Translations under genes and position numbers: made by a program
Part shown: positions 1 through 5,960 of the stretch, in pieces
How positions within the stretch are numbered: position 1 is the first letter of the stretch
How the letters are laid out: the number at the start of each line of letters is the position of its first letter
Origin: Sutterella parvirubra YIT 11816
GTDB taxonomy: Bacteria; Pseudomonadota; Gammaproteobacteria; Burkholderiales; Burkholderiaceae_F
DNA: 15,755 nt
Assembly: GCF_000250875.1 (NCBI RefSeq)
Contig: NZ_JH604918.1
Location: 1-15,755, forward strand
Direction: 5' to 3'
Notes under the pieces: generated by a model
Told to the model about the DNA's origin: nothing
Databases searched by the model: none
What the model saw: the letters and a program-made list of their open reading frames with translations, nothing else

Positions 1-94
1 AGCAGGTCCGGTTTTCGACCCCCACCCCAGATGACGAAGTTTGCGCCGGTTCTTTTTCAGCATTCTACCGAGGGCGAAATTGACGCGCGCGGCC

Positions 95-110
95 CCTCCC
101 GGCCGGGAGG
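95..110. repeat. 16-bp perfect palindrome
   Basis: CCTCCCGGCCGGGAGG reads the same on both strands. It lies in the otherwise featureless first 130 bases, just beyond the terminator of the acidic-protein gene. It could be a second hairpin behind that gene or an operator for something left of the window; nothing in the window decides this. Confidence 0.4.
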
Positions 111-131
111 TTCGACCGGTCTGAAAGAAAA

Positions 132-155
132 GGGCGGCCCTTGACGGAGCCGCCC
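132..155 (-). terminator. Rho-independent terminator behind the acidic two-domain gene
   Basis: A 7-bp GC stem (GGGCGGC at 132-138 pairing with GCCGCCC at 149-155) is followed, read on the minus strand, by TTTTCTTTCAG from 131 downward. It lies about 20 nt after the stop codon of the minus-strand gene at 178-1053, where its terminator is expected. The plus-strand side has only GTTTC, so minus-strand termination is favoured. Confidence 0.75.
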
Positions 156-177
156 GTTTCAGTCGAGGAGGGAAGCC

Positions 178-1053
178 TCAGCGCATCCGCTCCGGCTCAT
201 CCTCGTCGACCTCATCATCCTCGAAGTCGTCTTCCTCAAAGTCTTCGAAGTCCTCATCGTCATCCTCATCCCCGAAGATGTCCTCGAGGTCTTCGTCCGA
301 CAAGGACTCCACGGCGCTCTGAACCTCGAACTTGTCGAAGAACGCGAACCCTTCCTCGTACTCGGCGAAGCGGACCTTGCCGCCGTCCAACACGATGTAG
401 GTGGAAAGCCAGTCCTCGTCGTCCTCGTCCGGATCGATTTCCTCGCCCATCCCGAAGACGTGGAGCGACCCGCAGGGGCCGCAGTACTTCAATTCCTTGG
501 GATTGAGCCCCGAGTTCGACGCGAATTCGAGCACCGAGGAGGGGATGCCTGTGAGCGGCTCGACGTCGGTGATCTCGTCCTCATCGTCCTCCCAAGCCTC
601 GTCGCCGTCGCCGTCGCCGTCGTCGTAGTCGTCGTAGTCGTCGTCGCGGTCCTCATCGTCATCGGCTTCGCCGTCGGCGTCGTCTTCGTCGTCAAACGTC
701 TCCGCGTCCTCGAAGTCCTCTTCGTCCGCCTCGTCGTCCTCATCCTCGTCCGAGACGTCGACGTCCTCGTAGAAGGTGTCGAGAATGTCCCAGGCTTCAT
801 CTTCGTCCGCGAAACGGGCTTCCTCGCCGTCCCACATGATGAAGGAGGGGAAGTCGTCGTCATCCTCCGCATCCGCGTCCTCTTCGAGGAACCACGGATC
901 GTCCGCGCAGTCGAAGACCTCGTGGTCGCGCCACTCGCCCACGACGGCGACGAGCTTGGGCGAGAAGCCGTTCTCTTCGGCGAAGTCGAGCACGGCTTCG
1001 GGAAGGTCGTCGTAGGTGGGGGTGCTTTCGCGGTCGTCGCGGTCTTCGGTCAT
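178..1053 (-). CDS. Very acidic protein with two copies of an unrecognised ~75-residue domain
   Basis: A 291-residue protein, mostly Asp and Glu, in a family I do not recognise. Two globular segments are visible at about residues 17-94 and 169-242. They align with each other: each starts with a P-x-(A/S)-V-L-(D/E)-F-A helix and an N/S-G-(F/L)-(S/N)-P-K turn, then a segment containing H-x-V-F, then a hydrophobic strand with (W/L)DG-x-x-(A/V)-R-FA, ending in D-x-F. Between them (95-165) and after the second (250-291) are almost pure D/E tracts. There is no signal peptide or membrane segment, so it is probably cytosolic. The start is set by AAGGAG six bases before the ATG. Copy 2 has a CGPC motif absent from copy 1. 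It has its own terminator and stands alone. The tracts could mimic nucleic acid or bind basic proteins or cations; that is speculation. That the frame is real is well supported by the ribosome-binding site, terminator and internal duplication. Confidence 0.8.
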   Translation of the reverse strand: MTEDRDDRESTPTYDDLPEAVLDFAEENGFSPKLVAVVGEWRDHEVFDCADDPWFLEEDADAEDDDDFPSFIMWDGEEARFADEDEAWDILDTFYEDVDVSDEDEDDEADEEDFEDAETFDDEDDADGEADDDEDRDDDYDDYDDGDGDGDEAWEDDEDEITDVEPLTGIPSSVLEFASNSGLNPKELKYCGPCGSLHVFGMGEEIDPDEDDEDWLSTYIVLDGGKVRFAEYEEGFAFFDKFEVQSAVESLSDEDLEDIFGDEDDDEDFEDFEEDDFEDDEVDEDEPERMR

Positions 1054-1326
1054 GGCGGGCTCCTTCGTGGTCGGGAAGAAAGATCCTGGTGCGTTGAGCT
1101 TGATGAGCTGCGGGCCCCGGCCGGAGAGGTCTCCCCGGCCGCGGGCATAAAGTCCACCCTAGCACGTTGAGAAGAGAAAAGGCGCCCAAATTCCGCCGAA
1201 GTTCTCGGTGAATACGATAAGGGTCAAACCGGAAGAAGGGATTTTGCGGAGGCGGAGAGGTCGGGAAGGCCGGACGGAAGGGTCCCGGGCGGCCCGACCT
1301 GCCCATGGCCTCACCGCCTCACTCCC

Positions 1327-1728
1327 TCACTTCCTCGTCGCCGCCTTCATCTCCCTGACGAACTCGGCCACCGCCCGCGCCGCCCCCTCGACGTCAGGAA
1401 GCGCCGCTTCGATCCGCCGCACGACGGCCGAGCCCGAAATCGCGCCCGCGGCGCCCGCCTCGATCGCAGCCCGGACGTCCTCCGTCGTCGCGACGCCGAA
1501 CCCCAGAAGCGCCGGCGGCGCCCCGGTTTCGCAGAGCACCGCGAGAAGGCGCTCGGCCGGGCGCTCCGCGTGCCTCTCTGCCCCGGTGACGCCGGGGCGG
1601 GAGAGCAGATACGTGTACCCGCTCGCCAGCCCCGCGACGGCCCGCGCGGCGGGGTCGTCCGCGTTGGGGGGAAGAATCGCGGTGAGGCCGATCCCGGCCC
1701 GCCGGGCCGCCTCGTCCCAAAGGGTTGC
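1327..1728 (-). pseudogene. trpA: 'trpA: C-terminal half of tryptophan synthase alpha chain, 5' end deleted
   Basis: Reading the minus strand from 1728 gives about 133 residues that line up with the last half of TrpA: PPNADD, then SGYTYLLSRPGVTGAE, then LLGFGVAT, AGAAGAISGSAVVRRIE and a C-terminal EMKAATRK. These match the substrate and phosphate-binding loops at the end of the TrpA barrel (E. coli PPNADD, GYTYLLSRSGVTGAE, LQGFGIS, AGAISGSAIVKIIE). The catalytic Glu and Asp of the N-terminal half are missing because that half is gone. A TGA at 1729-1731 closes the frame just upstream, so there is no proper start. The piece is joined to trpD and lies in a different frame, so it would not be translated with it. 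The surviving sequence shows no internal stop, which suggests the deletion is recent. Confidence 0.9.
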
Positions 1729-2266
1729 TCAAGGGCCCGAGGAGATTGAAGAGCGTGGGGGCTTCGAGGCACTTTCTCACCGGCGCCGCAAAGCGCATCG
1801 CCGGGTGGTGGTTCCTCGCGAAGCAGAAGGCGAAGTTCGTGGCCTTCAGGGCCTCAAGACCTTCCTCGGGCGTGAGATCCACCGGCACGCCCAAGGCTTC
1901 GAGCACGTCCGCCGCGCCCGAAGGCGACGAGACACCGCAGTTCCCGTTCTTCACGATGGGAAGGCCCGCGCCCGCGGCCGGGAGCGCCACGGTGGTCGAA
2001 ACGTTGAAGGTCCCTGCGTCGTCGCCGCCCGTCCCCACGACGTCGCCCGTCGCGCGGTCCTTCGGGAACGGGAGCGCCGCACGGCGCATCGAGCGCGCGG
2101 CCCCGGCGATCTCCGGGGGCGTCGCGCCCCGCATGATGAGGGCGGTCAAGAGAGACGCGAGCTTCTCAGGCGGAAGCGTCCCCGCGAAGAGTTCATCGAA
2201 GAGCGTTTCCATTTCGGCGGCCGTGAGCGGCGCGCCGCGGTAGAGGGTCTGAAAACGGTTGTCCAT
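1720..2266 (-). pseudogene. trpD: trpD': N-terminal half of anthranilate phosphoribosyltransferase, 3' end deleted
   Basis: Starts at ATG 2266 with AAGGA eight bases upstream. The first ~182 residues are TrpD: the N-terminal helical domain, then GDVVGTGGDDAGTFNVST (the PRPP/Mg loop), SSPSGAADVLEALG, and TLFNLLGPLSNP. Right after NP, where TrpD should continue for about 150 residues, the sequence becomes TrpA in another frame. The trpD frame runs on to 1394 as Arg/Gly-rich nonsense. The usually strict KHGNR motif is KNGNC here, so the enzyme may have been failing before the deletion, or is unusual. The break lies at about 1717-1728. Loss of everything between trpD and trpA implies an original order trpD-(C/F)-B-A. 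The product cannot be functional; tryptophan biosynthesis through this locus is lost. Confidence 0.9.
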
Positions 2267-2432
2267 GATGCGGTTCCTTCTGTTTTATGTGATGCGCGCC
2301 GACGGGTTCGGAGAGGTTGCGGTGCGCAGTGAAGTGGATGGCGTGGGTTCGGGTGTCGCCGATGTCGTCGGGGGTCGACGGGCGCCATCTTCCGGAATCG
2401 CGGTGGTGGGTGGTGTGCGTGATCTGCGGCAT
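2193..2432 (-). CDS. Small ORF in the expected trpE/trpG position, possible deletion scar
   Basis: A 79-codon frame starts at ATG 2432, preceded by a good AAGGA seven to eight bases away. It begins MPQITHTTHHRDSG and is rich in His, Arg and Thr. Up to about 2270 its third codon positions are mostly C or G, as in a translated frame; after that it overlaps the start of trpD in another frame. It lies between the trp attenuator and trpD, where trpE or trpG would be expected. I do not recognise it. Possibilities are the first codons of trpE joined to other sequence by a second deletion, or a chance frame using a relic ribosome-binding site. Translation is plausible, function is not shown. Confidence 0.35.
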   Translation of the reverse strand: MPQITHTTHHRDSGRWRPSTPDDIGDTRTHAIHFTAHRNLSEPVGAHHIKQKEPHHGQPFSDPLPRRAAHGRRNGNALR

Positions 2433-2510
2433 GTTGGTCTTCCTTGGGGGCGGAAGGCGTAGATCGGGGATCGGTGAAGGCGGAGCGGCTGAAGCGGTTG
2501 AGGCCACAGG

Positions 2511-2547
2511 AAGAAACAAGGCCCGGGATCCGAGATCTGCGGGCCTT
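2511..2547 (-). terminator. trp attenuator terminator hairpin
   Basis: AAGGCCCG (2540-2547 read on minus) pairs with CGGGCCTT (2518-2525), an 8-bp perfect stem followed on the minus strand by GTTTCTT. It lies about 65 nt after the leader-peptide stop and before the structural genes, the position of the 3:4 terminator in classical trp attenuation. Its 5' arm includes GCCCGC (2539-2544), which can instead pair with GCGGGC (2606-2611) in the pause hairpin; that pairing would be the antiterminator. Confidence 0.7.
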
Positions 2548-2557
2548 CCGAGGTGGT

Positions 2558-2578
2558 GCGGACGGGGTTGCCGTCCGC
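2558..2578. repeat. Hairpin between trp leader peptide and attenuator terminator
   Basis: GCGGACGG (2558-2565) and CCGTCCGC (2571-2578) form a perfect 8-bp stem with a 5-nt loop. It sits between the pause hairpin and the terminator of the trp leader. It may hold the long-range antiterminator pairing together by looping out the sequence between, or be part of an alternative fold. Confidence 0.5.
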
Positions 2579-2607
2579 GGGTTCGAAAATGCGTGTGTCG
2601 TCCGTGC

Positions 2608-2627
2608 CCGCTCTATTGCCAGAGCGG
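2608..2627 (-). promoter_or_regulatory. trp leader 1:2 pause hairpin over the Trp codons
   Basis: CCGCTCT and AGAGCGG pair in a 7-bp stem with a 6-nt loop. The hairpin overlaps the last codons and the stop of the leader peptide, so a ribosome stalled on the tandem Trp codons would occupy it. Its 3' arm shares GCGGGC with the proposed antiterminator, so the two pairings exclude each other as in the classical mechanism. Confidence 0.65.
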
Positions 2628-2684
2628 CCACCAGCGAAGCGTGCGGAGGGCGGACGAAGAAAGCTTGTCGAATCTCGGTTTCAA
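2613..2684 (-). CDS. trpL: trp operon leader peptide ending RWWPLWQ
   Basis: On the minus strand a short frame ends ...TLRWWPLWQ followed by TAG at 2613-2615. Three Trp in six residues, two of them adjacent, just upstream of a hairpin and terminator, is the hallmark of a ribosome-stalling tryptophan leader peptide. The start is uncertain. No in-frame ATG or GTG is near; the best candidate is TTG at 2682-2684, giving 23 residues beginning MKPRFDKL, but no convincing ribosome-binding site precedes it. Its purpose would be to sense charged tRNA-Trp and control the operon that is now deleted. The peptide end and its context are seen directly; the function follows from the known mechanism. Confidence 0.7.
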   Translation of the reverse strand: MKPRFDKLSSSALRTLRWWPLWQ

Positions 2685-2736
2685 TTCAGGTGAGGAAACG
2701 TGGGAGGCGCTTCGTTGCGCCGGTAACGTGGAATCC

Positions 2737-2766
2737 AAGGTAGCAGAGCGAAAGGGCGGTCAGCAA
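2737..2766 (-). promoter_or_regulatory. Candidate trp promoter
   Basis: On the minus strand TTGCTG (2761-2766) and TACCTT (2737-2742) are separated by 18 bases. Transcription would begin near 2730, about 45 nt before the candidate leader start. Both boxes are imperfect, and the call rests mainly on position. No obvious TrpR operator is seen. Confidence 0.35.
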
Positions 2767-2850
2767 GGGGTCGATTACGGCGAATCGCATAAGCGACACC
2801 GATTTCGGACAAGAGGACGGGCGAAAGTCGGGGTGCGGAGGTGGGGGAAA

Positions 2851-2880
2851 GCCGACGGAAGTCGACGGAAGCCGACGGGG
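2851..2880. repeat. Three tandem 10-bp repeats behind hipA
   Basis: GCCGACGGAA, GTCGACGGAA and GCCGACGGGG follow one another without gaps, about 60 bases beyond the stop codon of the HipA-like gene. They are in the gap between that gene and the trp promoter. No role is evident. Confidence 0.5.
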
Positions 2881-2935
2881 CCCTCCGCCGCGCGGAAAAG
2901 CCCCGCCGACCGCCAACTACCCATGGATATGTGCG

Positions 2936-4576
2936 TCAGACGTCGTCCAGCACCGGCGCCATCAGGGCGCACTCACGCGGATCCGCGCCGAGCGAGAACG
3001 CCAGCCGCTCCCACCCGAGCATCACCTTCCTCATCTCCGACAACGCCGCCTTGGCTTCAGCGACCTTCATCCCGAAGTAGGGCGCGAGCGATACCGCGTC
3101 GTCTGCACTTTTGAGCGTCTGCTTCCCGTCCACCGTGATCGGGCGGTGGACGTTCATCCCCGGGGGCGCGATCGAGAAGGCGTGGGCGGGGGCCAACTTC
3201 CAGCCGTAGGTGGAGCGGATGAACTGCCAGTGCGCGGGCACGTCCGCGTCCGCGCCGCAGAGGTGCGAGAAGACCATGCGCCGCCAGATGCGCGGGAGGT
3301 CCTTCGCGGGTTCCGCCCCGGAGGAATTCAGAATGTCGGCGAGCCCCAAATACGAGAGCCCTGACTTCGGGTCGCCGCCCAAGGTTTCCCCCGAGAGCGT
3401 CAGCTGCGCGCGGCCGTCCGCGTCGCGGTCGTAGCGCTCGAGGAAAAGGACGTTCGTCCCCATGACGTTCACCCAGTCGGAGGCGACGGTCTCGATCCCG
3501 CAGCGCCGCGCCAGGCGCAGCGCCAGTTCGCGCCAGAGCGCCGCGTCGACGGGCGCCGCGGCCGCCCGCGTCTGAAGAAGGGCGGACGTCCGGCCCGAAC
3601 GCACGACGAAGCGGCCTTCCGGACCGGGAAAGCTCATCGCCGGAAGAAGCACCGTCCAGTCTTCCCGTCGGGCGCGGTCGCGCTCCGACGCGTGCCATGC
3701 GTAGAGCAGTGCGTCCACCTGCGTGGAGCGGTCCGGGACGGGTTCCCGAAGGCCCGCCGCCCAGTGGTTTTCAAGAAGCGAAATGCCGCCCGCGTGATGA
3801 TCCGCATGAGGGATGCGCACGGCCGAGAGCTCCAACGGCGTCGCGTCCTCCGGGAAGGGGAGCGCCAGACCTTCGCGGCCGGCTTCAAGGTAGAGCGATA
3901 GGATCGAATCGTGAACCCGACGGTCTTCAAGGAACCCGAACGACCCCCGCTGCTCGTGAGGGGTCTGGAGACCCCGCACCATCGGGAGGTCGAAGCCGAG
4001 CGCGAAGCCCTTGTCCAACCAGCCTTCGTCGTAGATGAAGTGGGGGACCGGAGGGAGGGCGCGTTCGATGGTGGGCCAGGGGTCTTTTTGGGAGCGCGGA
4101 TTGGGCGCGAACTTCAACGGATCGGTGAAGGGACCCGAGTGACGACGCCCGATCGTTTCAGTCAATCCGGTGGCTTTGCTAGTGAGCGCACGCTTTGCAT
4201 CGGCTTCGAGGTACGAGGGAAGCGAGGCCGATTCACGCCCGGAAGCGCCGCGCCGACCCTTGGGCCGGTCCCAGGAGGCGATGACGTTCGGGTCGGTCCA
4301 ACCGTCGCGGGACGGGGAGCGGGCGTCGCGTCTATCCGCGTAGCGGTCGGACGAACGGTCGACGTAGCGATCGGAGGAGCGATCGAAAGAGCGTTCGGCC
4401 GTGCGTTGGTCGTTCCAGGAAGAGGGTGAATCGTCGGCGCCGTACACGCGCATGTTGTCGCCGTTCATCTGGGCGACCTTTTTGCGCCGGACGGGGAGGA
4501 GCAGCGTTCCGGCCTTCGGTGCTCCAGGAAGGCCGTTCACGACGACGTCGAACGCTCGAAAAGAGGGAAGCAACAT
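2936..4576 (-). CDS. HipA-like kinase-fold protein, catalytically degenerate, with a low-complexity insertion
   Basis: 546 residues; typical HipA proteins have about 400-450. The C-terminal two thirds align with HipA: YDEGWLDKGFALGFDLPM and FGFLEDR (residues 182-218) from the N-subdomain, FLERYDRD (378-385), then RRMVFSHL (432-439). The kinase signature is broken. Where active relatives have DDHxKNF this protein has DVPAHWQF (445-452), and where they have LxPxYD it has LAPAHA (461-466), so the Asn and the second metal-binding Asp are absent. No GxxxK phosphate loop is visible near 310-330. Residues ~38-175 are an inserted Arg/Asp/Ser-rich stretch with repeats such as DRSSDRYVDRSSDRYADRR. The gene is 32 nt behind the HipB-like gene and probably shares its promoter. 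ATG 4576 has only a weak ribosome-binding site; a later ATG at residue 37 is possible. Expected to be a pseudokinase, perhaps still binding HipB. Confidence 0.85.
   Translation of the reverse strand: MLLPSFRAFDVVVNGLPGAPKAGTLLLPVRRKKVAQMNGDNMRVYGADDSPSSWNDQRTAERSFDRSSDRYVDRSSDRYADRRDARSPSRDGWTDPNVIASWDRPKGRRGASGRESASLPSYLEADAKRALTSKATGLTETIGRRHSGPFTDPLKFAPNPRSQKDPWPTIERALPPVPHFIYDEGWLDKGFALGFDLPMVRGLQTPHEQRGSFGFLEDRRVHDSILSLYLEAGREGLALPFPEDATPLELSAVRIPHADHHAGGISLLENHWAAGLREPVPDRSTQVDALLYAWHASERDRARREDWTVLLPAMSFPGPEGRFVVRSGRTSALLQTRAAAAPVDAALWRELALRLARRCGIETVASDWVNVMGTNVLFLERYDRDADGRAQLTLSGETLGGDPKSGLSYLGLADILNSSGAEPAKDLPRIWRRMVFSHLCGADADVPAHWQFIRSTYGWKLAPAHAFSIAPPGMNVHRPITVDGKQTLKSADDAVSLAPYFGMKVAEAKAALSEMRKVMLGWERLAFSLGADPRECALMAPVLDDV
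4339..4386. repeat. Two tandem 24-bp repeats inside the hipA-like gene
   Basis: Two adjacent 24-bp units (4339-4362 and 4363-4386) match at 20 of 24 positions, beginning CGTAGCGGTCGG and CGTAGCGATCGG. They encode the doubled (V/A)DRSSDRY unit in the insertion of the HipA-like protein. Because 24 is a multiple of three, copies could be gained or lost without breaking the frame. Confidence 0.8.
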
Positions 4577-4608
4577 ATTTGTGGAAACCTGAGGTCAAAG
4601 GCTTGTCG

Positions 4609-4914
4609 TCATTCGGACTTCTTGGCGCGCACCCGGCGGGGGAGGTAGCGGGCTTCGTTCGCCAAACCGATCGGATCGTTCTCCGAGGAGGCGAGGGTGC
4701 TGATGGCGCTTGTGAGCCCGAGGGCATGCACGACGCTCGCCACGTTCCCGATCGAAACACCGGGGTCTCCGTTTTCAATCTTCGAAAGGGTGTTCAACGA
4801 AATTCCGGCACGCTCCGCAATCACGGATTGGGGGAGGGCGCGGCGGAGCCGGGCATTCTTGAGGTTGAGACCGAGGGTCTTCAGAGCCTCATCCAGGGCG
4901 AAGGAGGGACGCAT
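4609..4914 (-). CDS. HipB-like helix-turn-helix repressor/antitoxin
   Basis: 101 residues, a single Xre/HipB-type DNA-binding domain. The helix-turn-helix is at about residues 29-50 (PQSVIAERAGISLNTLSKIENGD), followed by the characteristic DPGVSIGNVASVVHALGL and a tail ending NEARYLPRRVRAKK. This is the usual pattern of the short repressor encoded ahead of HipA-like kinases, which binds the kinase and represses its own operon. It begins at ATG 4914; AGGA lies about eleven bases upstream, which is rather far. The HipA-like gene follows after 32 nt. A strong promoter and several palindromes lie upstream, fitting autoregulation. Unlike its partner, nothing in it looks damaged. Confidence 0.88.
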   Translation of the reverse strand: MRPSFALDEALKTLGLNLKNARLRRALPQSVIAERAGISLNTLSKIENGDPGVSIGNVASVVHALGLTSAISTLASSENDPIGLANEARYLPRRVRAKKSE

Positions 4915-4920
4915 AATACG

Positions 4921-4930
4921 CAGGATCCTG
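4921..4930. promoter_or_regulatory. Palindrome between hipB promoter and start, possible operator
   Basis: CAGGATCCTG is a perfect 10-bp palindrome between the -10 box and the start codon of the HipB-like gene. Repressor binding there would block transcription. Its central GGATCC recalls the TATCC/GGATA half-sites of the E. coli HipB operator only loosely. Confidence 0.35.
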
Positions 4931-4945
4931 TGTGTTGACGGTTCT

Positions 4946-4974
4946 AGTATAAATCATTTTGCAATTAAGGACAA
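4946..4974 (-). promoter_or_regulatory. hipBA promoter
   Basis: On the minus strand TTGTCC (4969-4974) and TATACT (4946-4951) are separated by exactly 17 bases in a locally AT-rich stretch. Transcription would start near 4938 and run into the HipB-like gene. This is the best sigma-70-type promoter in the window. Confidence 0.75.
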
Positions 4975-4987
4975 TCAGGGCGCTTCC

Positions 4988-5035
4988 ACACCACGGGTGG
5001 TGTCGGATTGGGATATTTGCGGGATATTGGTATCC
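4988..5035. promoter_or_regulatory. Inverted repeats upstream of the hipBA promoter
   Basis: ACACCAC (4988-4994) and GTGGTGT (4997-5003) form a perfect inverted repeat with a 2-base spacer. Next come two copies of GGGATATT (5010-5017, 5021-5028), the second forming GGATA-N4-TATCC with 5031-5035. The known E. coli HipB operator is built from TATCC and GGATA half-sites, though arranged the other way round with an 8-base spacer. They may be operator elements of this pair. Confidence 0.35.
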
Positions 5036-5547
5036 GTGCGCATTTTTCTATATGAAGAATCCTGATGACTAAACCATACAACACGCAATATCCGATGGGT
5101 AAGGCGGTTTCAGAGCGGTGCGCATCGGCCATTTGACGCCACGAAACGTCGTCAAAAGCTCCAACGCCGCTCGTTCGGAAACTGAAGTTCGGTGCCGTTC
5201 GACGCGAAAGCCATGCGGACCGTGATTTAGGTTTCATCCCCGATACGGAAAATCCGCGTATGGGCTTCCTGAGGTCGTTGCTGCGGTTCGGTGTTGAAGT
5301 CTTTGAACGGCCTGTCGCGTTCACCTGACCGAAACCGCAGATCGTTTTCCGGAGGACGGGTCCCGCTCGGGTCGTCTCCACCCTCCCGGAGGGGTGTCAG
5401 GCTGGAAGGCTGAAAACACAAAAATGATGAGATTTACGGACGATGAATTTTGAACGTTCTTCCGGACGAACTTCTGGGATGTCGGTTTGGGGAGGTCCTC
5501 CCGGGTACTCTTCAGGGAAGGTCGGCAAGGAAAAATCCTTGATTACA

Positions 5548-5563
5548 CATCCCGAACGGGATG
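5548..5563. repeat. Inverted repeat CATCCCG-AA-CGGGATG
   Basis: Two perfect 7-bp arms around AA. A related site, CATCCCGATCGGGA, is found at 5947-5960. Two sites sharing CATCCCGA(A/T)CGGGA about 400 bases apart in gene-free DNA could be binding sites for one dimeric regulator. Confidence 0.45.
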
Positions 5564-5766
5564 AGAAATGAGATGTACGAACCGTCCACGAACAGTCTTC
5601 CGAGAGCGTTTCCGCGGCCTATTCGGATGGCCGGAATACCCCGTCCTCCGGGACGTTTCAGCCGTTGAGAAAGCCTCGACGCCGCCGAGCCGCCTTCTGA
5701 AGACACGTCGACGGCGTCCGGGCCCCTCCTGCCGGACTTCCCGTCGAGGATCCAGGCGCTTTGAGA

Positions 5767-5778
5767 GTGAACGTTCAC
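5767..5778. repeat. 12-bp perfect palindrome GTGAACGTTCAC
   Basis: A perfect palindrome of the size and symmetry bound by dimeric repressors such as LacI-family proteins. No gene starts nearby on either strand, so its target is unclear. Confidence 0.4.
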
Positions 5779-5948
5779 ACCGTATCGAGCAAACTTCTCC
5801 CCTTTTATGAGGCTGGGAACGAGCTTGTTCGTTCGGGGGCTTGCCCGTGTTCAGTCCCTTTCGAATGGCGCGGCTTTGCACTAGTCAAATGGTGAGAATG
5901 AGCAAGAAATGAGGTTCGGCAGGCATTCTCTTGGAGTTCTCAGAAACA

Positions 5949-5960
5949 TCCCGATCGGGA
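5949..5960. repeat. 12-bp perfect palindrome TCCCGATCGGGA
   Basis: A perfect palindrome preceded by CA, giving CATCCCGATCGGGA, closely related to the inverted repeat at 5548-5563. See that entry for the possible shared regulator. Confidence 0.4.

Noticed and set aside
600..660. GTC/GCC trinucleotide repeats considered as a microsatellite
   Set aside because: They simply encode the Asp/Gly tract of the acidic protein with biased codons; no separate element is needed.
1258..1300. Inverted repeat AGGTCGGG/CCCGACCT behind the trpA remnant considered as a terminator
   Set aside because: The loop is long and no T-run follows on the minus strand; it could be a chance pairing in GC-rich DNA.
1208..2332. 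Plus-strand frame of 374 codons opposite the trp remnant
   Set aside because: Arg/Ala-rich shadow; the minus strand carries clear trpD and trpA motifs.
5412..5575. Short plus-strand frames near 5420 (one starting MMRFTDDEF) considered as a transposase remnant
   Set aside because: Resemblance to transposase N-termini is limited to a few residues; no DDE motifs, terminal repeats or target duplications were seen.
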